A stretch of 64,000 bases of DNA from Bacteroidota bacterium (GCA_002746305.1 NVWV01000013.1:1-64000); one strand, 5' to 3'; positions 34,739 to 45,257 are shown, counted from the first letter of the stretch. The notes: generated by a model from the letters alone, not told the origin. Numbers and translations are program-made.

Positions 34739-36828
34739 GGATTCATTAGTTTTAAAGCTTCTTCAATGGTTTCAACAGGCAATTGGCAAACTCCTTTTTG
34801 ACAAACATAGATCTTAGTTGTACCATTTATAAATCGATCTTTAAAAAGAGGAATGTTAGACTTTCTATCTGACCCGATAATGAGTGTATTGTTCAAGTCG
34901 TTGGATTGCAGTGATTTAGTGATTTGTTTAGCATTTTTACCAACAATAGCAATTTCATAAAAGGGCATAGTATGTTTTAGGTGAGCTCTAGCCCAATTAC
35001 TATGTCCACCTGGGTAGTTGCTAATATTGTCCTGTACTTTGCCTATTAAATTTTCTGACATGCTGAGTAGGCTAGGGTTCCCATAAATTAATCCTAGATG
35101 GAGTAACACATTTGCCATACTTGAATTTGTGGAGGGTATAACATTGTCATATACCTCCGAGGTTCTAACGATGAGTTCGTTGGCTTCATTGAAGTAGAAA
35201 AGTTCTTTATCTGCATCATAGAATTTTTCTATTGCTTTGTCTACCAGTAGCTTAGATTTTATGATATATTCTTCGTTTGAGGTGATTTCGTAAGCAGAAA
35301 TACATGCTTCAGCAACAAAAGAATAATCCTCTAGCATACCATTTATGGTGGATTTACCTTGCTTGTACGTGTGCCACACATTGTTTTCTTTCTCTATTTG
35401 AAGTTTGATTATTGCGTCCAAACAATTTGTAGCCAGTGTTTTGTAATGGTCATTTCCTGTTGCTTTGTACGCTTCACACAATCCCGTTATCAGTAAGGCA
35501 TTCCACGCAGTAAGGCATTTATCATCCAGTCCTGGTCTTATTCTAGAACTCCTAGATTTTAGGAGTTTTGTATTTATTGAGCTTATTCGTTGTTTTAGCT
35601 CATTTGGTGTGATATTGAACTTGGATGCTATTTCAATGTCTGAACGATTTCTTAATAGAATATTATTACCATGTTCCCAAAGTCCTTTTTTACCAATTTC
35701 ATAATAGATCTGGGCTAGATTAAAATCTTCATCTAGAATGTCTTTTACTTCTTTCGACTTCCACACGTAAAATTTCCCTTCTTCTCCTTCACTATCAGCA
35801 TCAAGGGCTGCATAAAACATATTACTTTCATCGAACATTTCACGCTCAAGCCAAACTATCGTTTTTTCTACAATCTCTTTGTACAAGGGATCTTTGAATC
35901 GTTTGTAAGCCTTAGAGTAAATGGTTAATAGTTGTGCATTGTCATAAAGCATCTTTTCAAAGTGAGGAGCCTTCCATAGCTCATCTACACTATATCTAGA
36001 AAAGCCGCCTCCAATTTGATCAAAAATACCTCCATAAGCCATTTTTGTTAGTGTTACATTTATGAAGCTGTCGCTGTATGAATCATCAAAATGATGCGTA
36101 TAATCCAGTAAGTAATTAAAATTACTGGGCATTGGAAATTTAGGAGATCTATTCATTCCTCCTTCGGTCATATCCCAATTGGCTTTCCAGCCTTCAACTG
36201 CAGCAACTAGTTTTTTAACATCTAGTTTTTGAGATTGATTGTCGCTTATGGCGGTTTCCTGCATTTCAATTCCCTTGGTTAACTTGGTTGCATAGTCTTC
36301 TAACTTTTCGCGATTGTTAGTGTACTGTAAATCAACAGATTGCAAAAGTTTTATCCAGCCACTTGCGGGGTAATACGTTCCTGCATGGAAGGGTCTACCA
36401 TCGGGCAAGGCAAAGCAGTTTAAGGGCCATCCACCACTTCCAGTGATTATATTAGCTGCTGTCATATATATTTGGTCGACATCTGGACGTTCTTCGCGAT
36501 CTACCTTAATGCAGAAGAAATGTTCATTCATGTATTCTGCGATTACCTCGTTTTCAAAACTCTCATGCTCCATCACATGGCACCAATGACAACTACTGTA
36601 TCCTATGCTAATGAGAATGGGCTTTCCTAATTCTTTAGCAGTGGCCAGGCTCTTACTATTCCATGCATGCCAATCTACAGGGTTGTGAGCGTGTTGCAGC
36701 AAGTATGGACTAGTTTCTTTGATTAGTTCGTTTGTGTGTTGGTGCATAACGGTTGTCTCCTTCTTCTGACCGCAGGAATTAAGAGTGATTAACAAGCTTA
36801 TTGATAAAAGATATTTTGGAAGTGTCAT
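34735..36828 (-). CDS. Thioredoxin-like DUF255 (YyaL/SSP411-type) lipoprotein
   Basis: A 697-residue protein with a lipoprotein signal (LITLNSC). The N-terminal domain is thioredoxin-like ([17 protein letters not shown], then [18 protein letters not shown] with a CHWC active site, then [13 protein letters not shown]). A long alpha/alpha-barrel part resembles cellobiose-epimerase-like domains ([36 protein letters not shown]). Family members are conserved from bacteria to mammals, but their reaction is not settled. The lipid anchor would place this copy in the periplasm or outer membrane, whereas many relatives are cytoplasmic. Confidence 0.9.
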   Translation of the reverse strand: MTLPKYLLSISLLITLNSCGQKKETTVMHQHTNELIKETSPYLLQHAHNPVDWHAWNSKSLATAKELGKPILISIGYSSCHWCHVMEHESFENEVIAEYMNEHFFCIKVDREERPDVDQIYMTAANIITGSGGWPLNCFALPDGRPFHAGTYYPASGWIKLLQSVDLQYTNNREKLEDYATKLTKGIEMQETAISDNQSQKLDVKKLVAAVEGWKANWDMTEGGMNRSPKFPMPSNFNYLLDYTHHFDDSYSDSFINVTLTKMAYGGIFDQIGGGFSRYSVDELWKAPHFEKMLYDNAQLLTIYSKAYKRFKDPLYKEIVEKTIVWLEREMFDESNMFYAALDADSEGEEGKFYVWKSKEVKDILDEDFNLAQIYYEIGKKGLWEHGNNILLRNRSDIEIASKFNITPNELKQRISSINTKLLKSRSSRIRPGLDDKCLTAWNALLITGLCEAYKATGNDHYKTLATNCLDAIIKLQIEKENNVWHTYKQGKSTINGMLEDYSFVAEACISAYEITSNEEYIIKSKLLVDKAIEKFYDADKELFYFNEANELIVRTSEVYDNVIPSTNSSMANVLLHLGLIYGNPSLLSMSENLIGKVQDNISNYPGGHSNWARAHLKHTMPFYEIAIVGKNAKQITKSLQSNDLNNTLIIGSDRKSNIPLFKDRFINGTTKIYVCQKGVCQLPVETIEEALKLMNP

Positions 36829-36887
36829 TTTAAAGTGGAAAATTACGTCTATTCCCTCTAATAGAACAATTAACTGCTGATTTTAGC

Positions 36888-36895
36888 TAATTTTG
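36888..36895 (+). promoter_or_regulatory. -7 box TAATTTTG of the CARDB-like T9SS gene
   Basis: Exact match, ten bases before the ATG at 36906. Confidence 0.55.
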
Positions 36896-36905
36896 GGAGA
36901 ATCCT

Positions 36906-39900
36906 ATGCTAAGAAAATTACTGTTACTCACCGTCGCATTTCTGTTTTTATCGCAAATGTCTAATGCTCAGTACACTCAAATAGGTGCTGGAGGATTTAC
37001 AAATGCAAATTTTGGTCCAATTACAACAGATACATTGCCTGCATTTTATAGTCGATTTGCCTATATCTATCCTTCGGCTACTTTGACAAATTTGAATCAC
37101 GAAGATACAATTACTGCTCTCGGTTTTAGGCACAGAGGTTTTGATTCTCTAAGAGGCAATTGTAATATGAAAATTTATTTGAAGTCTACGAGTCAACCTG
37201 ATTTTGGAACAGCCGCTCTTAACTGGCTAGCAGAAGCTAGAAACGGAATGACTTTGGTGTACTCTGGAAATCCAAAAGATATTATTGGAAATAGTCCCAG
37301 TGATGCAGTTTTTCAATTTAATCAAACAACTAAATTTCCATGGGATACAGCTGGTGCATCTATTAATTTAGAAATTCTCATTGAGTATACACAGACAACC
37401 AATCAGGAGGTAAGAATGAATTGGTATCATGAAAACAGTTTCTTTGTTCCGGGTTTTGTATCTGCCAATGAGTCCAAATTTATCTTTGGCTCAAGTACCT
37501 CTGGGATGGATAGTATTACGAATTCCAATTCGATAATAAAACCGACCTTACGGATTTATCATCCTGTTAGTACCAATGATCTTGAAACGATAAGACTATA
37601 TTCTCTTGGTACGGTTCCTATTTTGATGGATACTCCAGACAGTATTAAGGTTGTTATTGCCAATATTGGGAAAGACACTGTTTTTAGCAGAAAAGTATTT
37701 CTAGAAGTTTCTGGAGCCAATTCTTACGAGGATTCTGTAGTCATATCGAGTATTGCACCTTATACCAACGATTTTGTTTATTTTACTAATTACGAACCTG
37801 CCAATTTAGGAACAGAGACTTTGACGGTAACACTAGGTGACGATGATGTCATAACAAACAACTCGATTTTTAAAGACAGAATTGCTAATTACAATATATA
37901 CTCGCATTCGGACCCTTTCGCATCCAACACTGGAGGAGTCGGCTTTAATGGTTCAACAGGTGATTTTGTAGCAAAGTTTTATGTAGGAGGAACGTCGCAT
38001 CTAAATCAGATTAAGGTAGATTTTAATCTAGGAGGTCGTGACTTTCAATTAGGTGTTTGGGACGATGATGGTACAGGCGGTTTACCTGGAACGGAATTGT
38101 TTATGTCGGATTCTTCCATTTCAGTTGGAGGGACATTTATTATGCCTGTGCTTCCCAAAATTCAAATTTCTGGTGGTTTTTACATTGGAATTAGACAAAC
38201 AACAACTACTAATGTAGCATTTAGTTTCCAAAATGAAAGTCCAGTACGACCCAATACTTTTTTCTTTACAGCTCCCGCTGGTGATACCAATTGGACTCCA
38301 TTTTCTCCTGGGTTTGATTTTAACTTTAATGTTCAACCACGATTACAAGTAGCTAATGATTTGGCAGTTCTTGACATCTTATCACCGGTTGATGGTGATA
38401 GTATTAAGTACAGTTTAACAGATTCTATAGATGTAATTGCACGATTTATAAACTTTGGATACCAGAACCAAACCTCGTTTATCACAAGAATGGAGATGAT
38501 CAATCGTTTTGGACAGGTCGAAGAACTCTACGAAGAAATTATTTCATTGCAAAGTGCAGATACAGCAGTTGTAAACTTCGGTAAGTATGATCGCTACCAT
38601 TTGGGGCATTATATAGCTCGAGCAACAGTTGTTTTGAATACAGATAGTGTGCAAGATAATAACTCACAGGAAATCGAATTTGACTTCATAAAGGATCATG
38701 ATGTAGCAGTAGATATTATCTTTTCACCTACTACTAATGATACTTTTGAAATGAATAGGGAACCTTTTCAGCCTACAGTAAGAGTTATTAATTATGGTGT
38801 AATCGATCAAACGGGATTCAATGTTGTCGGTGAGCTGGTTAATTCATTTGGAAATGTAATTGCATATCAGCAGAAAACGATTTCGTTGGTCTCTCAAAAT
38901 AGTGTTATAACAACGTTTGATCCAATAACAATCCCAGATGAGGGGACATTTATATTCAGATCCTATACCACCTTATTTAGAGATTCATTTCCAATCAATG
39001 ATAGCTCAAAGGTGACCATACATTCTATTAAAGTCGATGATTTAGAAATTAAATTGATTAGTAAGCCAGAGCATCTTAAGAGATATGCGAAAAATACAAC
39101 TCTAAGACCATTCATAACCTACAGGAATGATGGAAGAAGTAATCAAGATTCTACGTACTTTTATGCTAGCGTATATGGTGAAGATAATGAAGTAATATAT
39201 ACAGATACTAATATGTTGGCTACAACATTTGCAAGTACAGGACAAGTACTTTTTGATAATCTAATGATGGATTCCTTGGGTGATTTTAGATTTACTATTG
39301 AAGTTGAAATCAATGATGACCAAAAGCCTGTTAATGATACCATGAGTGCTTTATACAGTGTAGTTACAGCCAATGACATTAAGTTGGTTGACATATTAGA
39401 GCCAATAGGAGTCATTGTGAAAGGGTCTTCTTCTGGGTCGCCGAGATTAATAGTTAGAAACAACGGGATTAACAATACAGTGAATGCCAAAATATCTATG
39501 AACATTGAAAATAATCAAAGTGTCAGTGTTCTCTCAGATACAATATCTATAAATCTAAATGGTTTTGTAACCGATACGTTTTCCTTTAGTACTTTGACTT
39601 TTAACGAGATTGGGGATTATTATGTAGAGGTAATTAATAATTGGTCTCTAGAAGATGAACCCGGTGAAAATGACACTATAAGAAGTACCTATATAATCAG
39701 ATACGGATCAGATATTGGAATTGTAAAACATTTTGATCCTGTTGATAAGGATACTATCGAGCTTGGAGAAGAAGTATTTCCCTCTCTTCAAATTAATAAT
39801 TATGGAATTGATACAGGAAAGGATGTTTCCATAGAAATTAATATAACTCATTCAGGAATATCAGTATATAGAGATACGTTTAGCTTGGATTTTTTAAGTC

Positions 39901-40637
39901 CTAATAGAGCCAATAACTTCTTGTCCACTAAAGTATTTAGTACAAGTATACCGGGTGAATATATACTCGAATCTCAAATTTTAGCAAATGATGATAATCT
40001 AGATAACAATGCATTGTCCTCAACTTTCTATGCAATCTTACGAAAAGACGTGTCGGTGGTTTCATCCATCTTCCCGGTGGAGTCGCAGCAACTGTTGTAT
40101 AAAAATAAATACAAGCCAGAGGTTACAATCAGTAATAATGGATTAGATGATTTGACTGGCGTAGAGATACAATGTTTGGTAACCATAGATGCTATTGGTA
40201 TTTATGACCAATCGAAAACCGTGGATATTGCATCTGGAGAGACTGTGCAGATTGCCTTTGATAGCACTTTGTACTATGACAATTTAGCTCAAGCTCTTAT
40301 AAGATTTACTGTGGAAAGTGTAGACGATCAAATTGCTAGTAATGATACTATCATTCGTGCTTTTGAGTTTGTTCGAGGACTAAATGTCAATTCACACGTT
40401 TTTGATGAGACACTGGTTTATCCAAATCCATTCAGCAATTCAATTATCGTGGAAGCAAAAGAAGGTATTTCTAGTATTAGGTTGGTTGACTTGAATGGAA
40501 AGCTGCTGTTCGAAGCTAAGTCTTTGAATACGAACAGCTATGAGATTCATTTGAATGTTCCAGTAGGCAATTACATATTGGAGATACAGAGTGGAGATAA
40601 GATCGAAAGATTCCCAATGATAAAATCGTTTAAATAA
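36906..40637 (+). CDS. Giant secreted protein with CARDB-like repeats and T9SS sorting domain
   Basis: A 1243-residue protein. Signal peptide to SNAQ (about 21). Residues to about 220 form a domain typical of Bacteroidota surface proteins (FYSRFAYIYPSATLTNLNHEDTITALGF). From about 230 on there are seven or more Ig-like CARDB-type units, each with a phrase such as VRVINYGVIDQTGFNV or LRPFITYRNDGRSNQ and ending near ND.I. A jelly-roll-like domain interrupts at about 330-480. The C-terminus (VYPNPFSNS to MIKSFK) is a T9SS sorting domain. Probably an elongated adhesin or structural surface protein; no catalytic motif seen. Confidence 0.85.
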   Translation: MLRKLLLLTVAFLFLSQMSNAQYTQIGAGGFTNANFGPITTDTLPAFYSRFAYIYPSATLTNLNHEDTITALGFRHRGFDSLRGNCNMKIYLKSTSQPDFGTAALNWLAEARNGMTLVYSGNPKDIIGNSPSDAVFQFNQTTKFPWDTAGASINLEILIEYTQTTNQEVRMNWYHENSFFVPGFVSANESKFIFGSSTSGMDSITNSNSIIKPTLRIYHPVSTNDLETIRLYSLGTVPILMDTPDSIKVVIANIGKDTVFSRKVFLEVSGANSYEDSVVISSIAPYTNDFVYFTNYEPANLGTETLTVTLGDDDVITNNSIFKDRIANYNIYSHSDPFASNTGGVGFNGSTGDFVAKFYVGGTSHLNQIKVDFNLGGRDFQLGVWDDDGTGGLPGTELFMSDSSISVGGTFIMPVLPKIQISGGFYIGIRQTTTTNVAFSFQNESPVRPNTFFFTAPAGDTNWTPFSPGFDFNFNVQPRLQVANDLAVLDILSPVDGDSIKYSLTDSIDVIARFINFGYQNQTSFITRMEMINRFGQVEELYEEIISLQSADTAVVNFGKYDRYHLGHYIARATVVLNTDSVQDNNSQEIEFDFIKDHDVAVDIIFSPTTNDTFEMNREPFQPTVRVINYGVIDQTGFNVVGELVNSFGNVIAYQQKTISLVSQNSVITTFDPITIPDEGTFIFRSYTTLFRDSFPINDSSKVTIHSIKVDDLEIKLISKPEHLKRYAKNTTLRPFITYRNDGRSNQDSTYFYASVYGEDNEVIYTDTNMLATTFASTGQVLFDNLMMDSLGDFRFTIEVEINDDQKPVNDTMSALYSVVTANDIKLVDILEPIGVIVKGSSSGSPRLIVRNNGINNTVNAKISMNIENNQSVSVLSDTISINLNGFVTDTFSFSTLTFNEIGDYYVEVINNWSLEDEPGENDTIRSTYIIRYGSDIGIVKHFDPVDKDTIELGEEVFPSLQINNYGIDTGKDVSIEINITHSGISVYRDTFSLDFLSPNRANNFLSTKVFSTSIPGEYILESQILANDDNLDNNALSSTFYAILRKDVSVVSSIFPVESQQLLYKNKYKPEVTISNNGLDDLTGVEIQCLVTIDAIGIYDQSKTVDIASGETVQIAFDSTLYYDNLAQALIRFTVESVDDQIASNDTIIRAFEFVRGLNVNSHVFDETLVYPNPFSNSIIVEAKEGISSIRLVDLNGKLLFEAKSLNTNSYEIHLNVPVGNYILEIQSGDKIERFPMIKSFK

Positions 40638-40638
40638 T

Positions 40639-40666
40639 AAAAGGGATGTCGAACGACATCCCTTTT
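40639..40666. terminator. Terminator after the giant T9SS gene
   Basis: A 12-bp perfect stem (40639-40650 with 40655-40666), A-rich on one side and T-rich on the other. It can serve both the + gene and, less clearly, the convergent protease gene. Confidence 0.85.
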
Positions 40667-40711
40667 GACTAATTAACTAAACCTTATTATCTTAGAGAAG
40701 ATGCCACAAAC

Positions 40712-42421
40712 TTAATCGTTGCACAGAGATAAGTCGTTGTATTTGAGGGTGTACTTTCCCACAGGGGATTTTAAATCGACCTTTAGTGTATATTTTTTTG
40801 AACATTTAATCTTAAAATTCGTGAAATTTATACGTGCAATGTCAGGTGTTTCGTCAAAGTTGCCCGATTTAACTGTTTTTTTAATGTTGAAAAGTCCAAG
40901 GAATTTCTTGTGATAAAAGATGTTGTAGGTGAGTTTTGAGCCTTTTGGAATAGATATAATGGCTTGGTGTTCATCAACTTTTAGAAATTTAGGTTCTTGA
41001 ATTGACAGTTTTTTCTGTTGTTGGTACTTATATGCGACATCCAGTTGAGCTACCCCATAGCCCATTAGAGAATCAGGAGAATCTGATTGAGTAGCCGTAA
41101 TTCGAACTAGGTTATTTATTTCGAGTGGACTAAGTTCCGGATAAGCTTGCATCAAACAGGCAACCCCTCCTGCAGCAATTGGAGTGGCATAACTTGTTCC
41201 ATATCCTTGATAGTATCCTCCACCAGGGCTTGCAACCCAAGCTAAGACACCACAAGATGAAATGTCAGGTTTTATAACACCTAGGGCGTTATTGCCTTGG
41301 CTGCTAAACTTTCCAAGATTATTTTTTAAGTCTACAGCACCAATGGTAAGGATGCTAGCAACGTCTGCAGGAGTTCCAATTTTACGCCATTTATTATCTC
41401 CTTGATTACCAGCACTATTGAGTACTACAATTCCTTTTTCCACAGCAATTCTAGCGGCCTTACTTACATAACTCGTTTTGCCATCCAAATCTTTATGTGT
41501 GTAGCTTAGCCTTTTGTCATCAAACATATTATATCCAAGAGATGAGCTAATAAGGTCGATCCCCATACTGTCTGCAAGTTCAGCAGCCTTGCACCAGTTA
41601 AGTTCTTCAAGAGGATATTCACTTGATCCGTATTCGGTTCTAAACAATGTAACACCAGCATTGGGAGCAGACCCAATGTACTTTCCCTTATCATAAGCAC
41701 CAAAACATGAGGCACAAGCTGTACCATGGTTATCACTGCTTATTACGTTATTGTCTAGACCTGCCACATCATAACCATATGTTAGCAACCCATTGGACTG
41801 ATGTTTGAGGAAGGCAGGTATTTTGTCAATGTTTCTAAATCCTGCATCAAAAATGGCAATTTCAATCCCTTTACCACTAAAGCCATTTTGATGTAACTCC
41901 ACAACACCTATTTGATTATTTTGATGATATGATACTCCATAGTCCTCAATAGTTAATTGGGTTGTAGACATATCACTTTCTTTCAACTTAAGCCGAGGTT
42001 TTGAGAAGTTGGGTTGTTCAACATCAAGATCTTTTTCTCCAATACCCACATATTTTACCATGTCCACAAAGGGAAGTTCTAGTAATTCGTCAAGATTTTC
42101 TTTATCCGCAGATATGACTGCTGCATTGTGCCATTTGAGGGTATATCTCAAGTGTAAGAGAGTATCTTTTAGTATTTCATTAATATAGTTTCGGTTTACA
42201 GGGAAATCATCCTTGTTTGTTGGGATGTTATACTTTGTCCGTCTTTCAATAGCTTTTTTCCCGAGCCACTGTTCTGGTGAGCCAATTGAGTCTTTTTGAT
42301 TAAATTTAACATAAAACACATTGGTGTTTTGGGCGTAAGACCCATAAAAGCAAAATATTAGAATAAAAATGAATGCTCTACCAATTGCTTTGATAGAAGG
42401 TTTTAATGTATTCTGTACCAT
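40712..42421 (-). CDS. Subtilisin-like serine protease (S8), exported
   Basis: Start at ATG 42421, giving a signal peptide that ends GSYAQ; the longer frame to 42532 would run deep into the upstream gene. The 569-residue enzyme has a propeptide-like region and the S8 triad: Asp in IAIFDAGF (about 190), His in SSDNHGTACAS (about 230) and Ser in GYGTSYATPIAAG (about 409), with oxyanion Asn in VLNSAGNQGD. The C-terminal 90 residues (GKYTLKYNDLSLCND at the end) do not look like a type A sorting domain, so it may stay periplasmic. It overlaps the upstream lipoprotein gene by 44 bases. Confidence 0.88.
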   Translation of the reverse strand: MVQNTLKPSIKAIGRAFIFILIFCFYGSYAQNTNVFYVKFNQKDSIGSPEQWLGKKAIERRTKYNIPTNKDDFPVNRNYINEILKDTLLHLRYTLKWHNAAVISADKENLDELLELPFVDMVKYVGIGEKDLDVEQPNFSKPRLKLKESDMSTTQLTIEDYGVSYHQNNQIGVVELHQNGFSGKGIEIAIFDAGFRNIDKIPAFLKHQSNGLLTYGYDVAGLDNNVISSDNHGTACASCFGAYDKGKYIGSAPNAGVTLFRTEYGSSEYPLEELNWCKAAELADSMGIDLISSSLGYNMFDDKRLSYTHKDLDGKTSYVSKAARIAVEKGIVVLNSAGNQGDNKWRKIGTPADVASILTIGAVDLKNNLGKFSSQGNNALGVIKPDISSCGVLAWVASPGGGYYQGYGTSYATPIAAGGVACLMQAYPELSPLEINNLVRITATQSDSPDSLMGYGVAQLDVAYKYQQQKKLSIQEPKFLKVDEHQAIISIPKGSKLTYNIFYHKKFLGLFNIKKTVKSGNFDETPDIARINFTNFKIKCSKKYTLKVDLKSPVGKYTLKYNDLSLCND

Positions 42422-43046
42422 CTTTGTATTTTCCTGGTTGGGTTTCATAGTCTGCAAATATTCGTTCAATAAGACCAATGCTATCTGCATATACTTCTTG
42501 TTCGATGTTTGTAAAGAAAGGGTCTTGATCATTTCCTAAATCCACAGTAACGGTGTTGAAAAAGATTATACCATTTAGTAAAGAGTCTGCCTCACCAATT
42601 TTACGCAGTCTTGCAGTTTGAAAAGGCTGGCTATTTAGCTCATTGGCATCCCAAGACTTCCTATCTTTAAATGGAAAACTCAACTTAACCTTACGTTCAT
42701 TATTTTCAGTTCTCTCGGCACTGTATACGTTCTTCTGAATAGTAGCAAAATGAGTAAATTTCCAAGTAATTCCACTGTCTATAGATGTTTCAATCCGTAA
42801 CTTATACGTTTCTGTTATTGAACCTTCTATGAGTGCATCGATAGTTTCTCGTTGTAAAAATAAAGAGGTATCTGTTTTTGACAAAAAGGCGTCATGATTT
42901 AGTTCCGCAACAGAGTAGATGATATACTTTTCTAATTCAATGGGGAAATAGGTTGGACCTATTATCGGTGACGGATCCTCTACTCGTTTACAGGCACTAA
43001 CCCAAACCAATAATAGAAGGAAGTATATGAGAATACTATTTTTCAA
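42378..43046 (-). CDS. Lipoprotein of unknown function (paralogue 2 of 2)
   Basis: A TTG at 43046 opens a perfect lipoprotein signal (MKNSILIYFLLLLVWVSAC) and overlaps the stop of the upstream gene by 11 bases; the frame can be extended to a GTG at 43088 without adding a sensible signal. The 222-residue product matches its upstream neighbour in order and key phrases: FPIELEKYIIYSV, SFPFKDRKSWDANELNSQPF and EVYADSIGLIERIF. These look like beta-strand segments of one exported domain; the role is unknown. Tandem duplication is likely. Confidence 0.65.
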   Translation of the reverse strand: MKNSILIYFLLLLVWVSACKRVEDPSPIIGPTYFPIELEKYIIYSVAELNHDAFLSKTDTSLFLQRETIDALIEGSITETYKLRIETSIDSGITWKFTHFATIQKNVYSAERTENNERKVKLSFPFKDRKSWDANELNSQPFQTARLRKIGEADSLLNGIIFFNTVTVDLGNDQDPFFTNIEQEVYADSIGLIERIFADYETQPGKYKDGTEYIKTFYQSNW

Positions 43047-43704
43047 AAGATTTAAGTACAAATGTATACTTTGTGCCTTTTGGGTCACTACTTTCTACAT
43101 TAGAAATATTCTCAACTTCTCGTTTTACTAAACCCATATTGGCAGCATAAGTTTCACGAACAAACCGTCTGTTTATTGCATTGATTTCCTGTTCCTGAAA
43201 AACAGTTGACACACTATCCAAATTGTATGGTCCAATTATAGCTGGAATGTGAATTTCTTCAAAGAAAGATTCTAGTCTAGGTTTATTGTTAAACTGATTG
43301 CCGTCCCATTCCTTATTCAACGATATTGGGAATGTGATTGGAAGATTTGTCTCATCACGAATTGTTCTAAGAACTTCTGTCGATGTTTTGATTTCACTGA
43401 AATTTTCTTTGAACAGCCATGGACTAAAACTATCGACCTTAGTTTCTCTTTTGATTAAGAACGCAATTCGTTCTTGATTGTCCATAAATGAAGATATTAC
43501 TGTATGTCGTGCTAAAAACCGAAAGGTGTCTGGTTTTTGGGTTCCATTGCCGTAAAAGACAATACTATCAACCTCATATGTCCAAGTATTACCTATTTCA
43601 AGAGGTTGATACTTAGAGCTATGATTGATATTAGGGACAATTGCATTCTTCCGGCATCCAGATGCAATGGTCAATAGAAATAATATAGCGTAAAACGATC
43701 TCAT
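43036..43704 (-). CDS. Lipoprotein of unknown function (paralogue 1 of 2)
   Basis: ATG at 43704 starts MRSFYAILFLLTIASGC, a standard lipoprotein signal. A TTG four codons upstream sits only two bases after the promoter box and is rejected. The 222-residue protein has QPLEIGNTWTYEVDS, TFPISLNKEWDGNQFNNKP and RETYAANMGLVKREVENIS, the same landmarks as the following gene. It is first in an operon of two lipoproteins followed by the subtilisin-like protease, so a link to protease function is possible. Confidence 0.65.
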   Translation of the reverse strand: MRSFYAILFLLTIASGCRKNAIVPNINHSSKYQPLEIGNTWTYEVDSIVFYGNGTQKPDTFRFLARHTVISSFMDNQERIAFLIKRETKVDSFSPWLFKENFSEIKTSTEVLRTIRDETNLPITFPISLNKEWDGNQFNNKPRLESFFEEIHIPAIIGPYNLDSVSTVFQEQEINAINRRFVRETYAANMGLVKREVENISNVESSDPKGTKYTFVLKSFEK

Positions 43705-43718
43705 ATTATATTTCAATG

Positions 43719-43726
43719 CAAAAATA
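43719..43726 (-). promoter_or_regulatory. -7 box TATTTTTG of the lipoprotein-protease operon
   Basis: Exact match, 14 bases before the ATG at 43704. Confidence 0.5.
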
Positions 43727-43770
43727 CAGTTAAGTTATATGCAACACTTCACAATAGAAGTATAATTCTA

Positions 43771-43778
43771 TATTTTTG
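43771..43778 (+). promoter_or_regulatory. -7 box TATTTTTG of folD
   Basis: Exact match ending seven bases before the ATG at 43786, leaving almost no leader. Confidence 0.6.
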
Positions 43779-43785
43779 ACCGCTT

Positions 43786-44661
43786 ATGACAACAATCTTA
43801 GATGGTAAGACTTTGGCACTCAAACTAAGAGGCCAAATAAAGGAGAAAGTAGATAAGTTTAAATCAGAAGGGCACAGGGCTCCGCATTTAGCTGCTATCT
43901 TGGTTGGGGAAGATGGAGCAAGTAAGACTTATGTTGCAAGTAAGGAGCGAGATTGTGATTTTGTTGGGTTCAAAAGTAGTGTTCACAAGCTACCTGCTGA
44001 CACCTCTGAAGAAGATCTTCTTAATCTAATAAGTAGTATAAATAATGATGAAGATATAGATGGACTTATAGTTCAACTTCCAGTTCCTAAACATATTAAT
44101 GCCACAAAGGTTACGGAGGCTATTAATTATGAAATAGATGTAGATGGTTTTCATACAATTAGCGTAGGTAAGCTTACTAAAAATGAGGATACGTTTATTT
44201 CTGCAACTCCTTTTGGGGTTATAATGATGTTGGAGGATTACGGTATTGAGACCAAGGGTAAGAGTTGTGTTGTCGTTGGAAGAAGCAATATAGTTGGCAG
44301 ACCGATGAGCATATTAATGAGTCAAGGAGGCCGAGATGCTACTGTAACGGTTTGTCATAGATATACACCAAATGTTGGTGAATTCACCAAAAATGCGGAC
44401 ATTGTTATAGTTGCTGTTGGTATTCCTGATTTTTTGAAAGTTGATATGGTAAAAGAAGGTGCTGTAATTGTAGATGTAGGCATTACTAGAGTAGATGCGG
44501 ACAATAAAAGGGGGTATGTACTCAAGGGAGATGTTGACTACGAGAATGTTAAGGATAAAACAAGTGCAATAACTCCAGTTCCAGGTGGAGTTGGTCCAAT
44601 GACCAGATATGGGCTACTCTTTAATACATTAAAAAGCTATAAAAAGAAATTAAATCTATGA
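43786..44661 (+). CDS. folD: Bifunctional methylenetetrahydrofolate dehydrogenase/cyclohydrolase
   Basis: FolD, 291 residues, interconverts methylene-, methenyl- and 10-formyl-tetrahydrofolate with NADP. Signatures: SKTYVASKERDCDFVGF with the catalytic Lys at about 53, DGLIVQLPVPKHIN, DVDGFHTISVG, the nucleotide-binding CVVVGRSNIVGRPMSILM and the ending TPVPGGVGPMT. Full length. It overlaps queE by four bases, so one-carbon and deazaguanine genes are cotranscribed. Confidence 0.97.
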   Translation: MTTILDGKTLALKLRGQIKEKVDKFKSEGHRAPHLAAILVGEDGASKTYVASKERDCDFVGFKSSVHKLPADTSEEDLLNLISSINNDEDIDGLIVQLPVPKHINATKVTEAINYEIDVDGFHTISVGKLTKNEDTFISATPFGVIMMLEDYGIETKGKSCVVVGRSNIVGRPMSILMSQGGRDATVTVCHRYTPNVGEFTKNADIVIVAVGIPDFLKVDMVKEGAVIVDVGITRVDADNKRGYVLKGDVDYENVKDKTSAITPVPGGVGPMTRYGLLFNTLKSYKKKLNL

Positions 44662-45257
44662 ATGAATTTCCAGTGATGGAATATTTCTATTCCATTCAAG
44701 GTGAAGGTGTATATGCAGGACAATCTGCATTTTTTATTCGACTGGGTGGATGTGATGTTGGATGTGTATGGTGCGATGTAAAAGACAGTTGGGATGCTGA
44801 AAAACATCCATTGAAATCTATTGATTTCTTAGTGACTGAAGCTAAGAAACATCCAAGCAGAATTCTTATTCTTACGGGAGGTGAGCCCGCTATGTATGAT
44901 CTGACTGAAATTACTAAAGCATTTCATAATGAAGGGTTTAGGGTGCATTTAGAAACCAGTGGAGCATATGAACTAATTGGTGACTTTGATTGGGTGACCT
45001 TCTCCCCCAAGAAGTTTAAAGCACCAATACTCTCTGCTGCTGCCCAAGCAGATGAGTTGAAAATAGTGGTGTTTAATAAGAGTGATATTGCATGGGCAGA
45101 GACACATCAAACAATGGTGCCTGATAACTGTAAGCTATATCTTCAACCTGAATGGGACAAAAGAGAAGTAACAGAAAAAATAATTTTCGATTATGTACTT
45201 GCTAATCCCAACTGGTACATAAGTCTACAAACGCATAAGTACCTTGGAGTAGATTAA
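44658..45257 (+). CDS. queE: 7-carboxy-7-deazaguanine synthase (radical SAM)
   Basis: QueE, 199 residues. It rearranges 6-carboxy-tetrahydropterin to 7-carboxy-7-deazaguanine for queuosine biosynthesis. The Fe-S cluster cysteines are C32, C36 and C39 (GGCDVGCVWC, the CX3CX2C spacing). YSIQGEGVYAGQSAFFIRL and LTGGEPAMYD follow the family. Folate and queuosine pathways share the GTP-derived pterin route, but folD is probably linked only by operon. The end overlaps the convergent phosphatase-like gene by four bases. Confidence 0.95.
   Translation: MNEFPVMEYFYSIQGEGVYAGQSAFFIRLGGCDVGCVWCDVKDSWDAEKHPLKSIDFLVTEAKKHPSRILILTGGEPAMYDLTEITKAFHNEGFRVHLETSGAYELIGDFDWVTFSPKKFKAPILSAAAQADELKIVVFNKSDIAWAETHQTMVPDNCKLYLQPEWDKREVTEKIIFDYVLANPNWYISLQTHKYLGVD

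Noticed and set aside
42422..42532. N-terminal extension of the S8 protease
   Set aside because: It lies inside the upstream lipoprotein gene, and a proper signal peptide starts at 42421.
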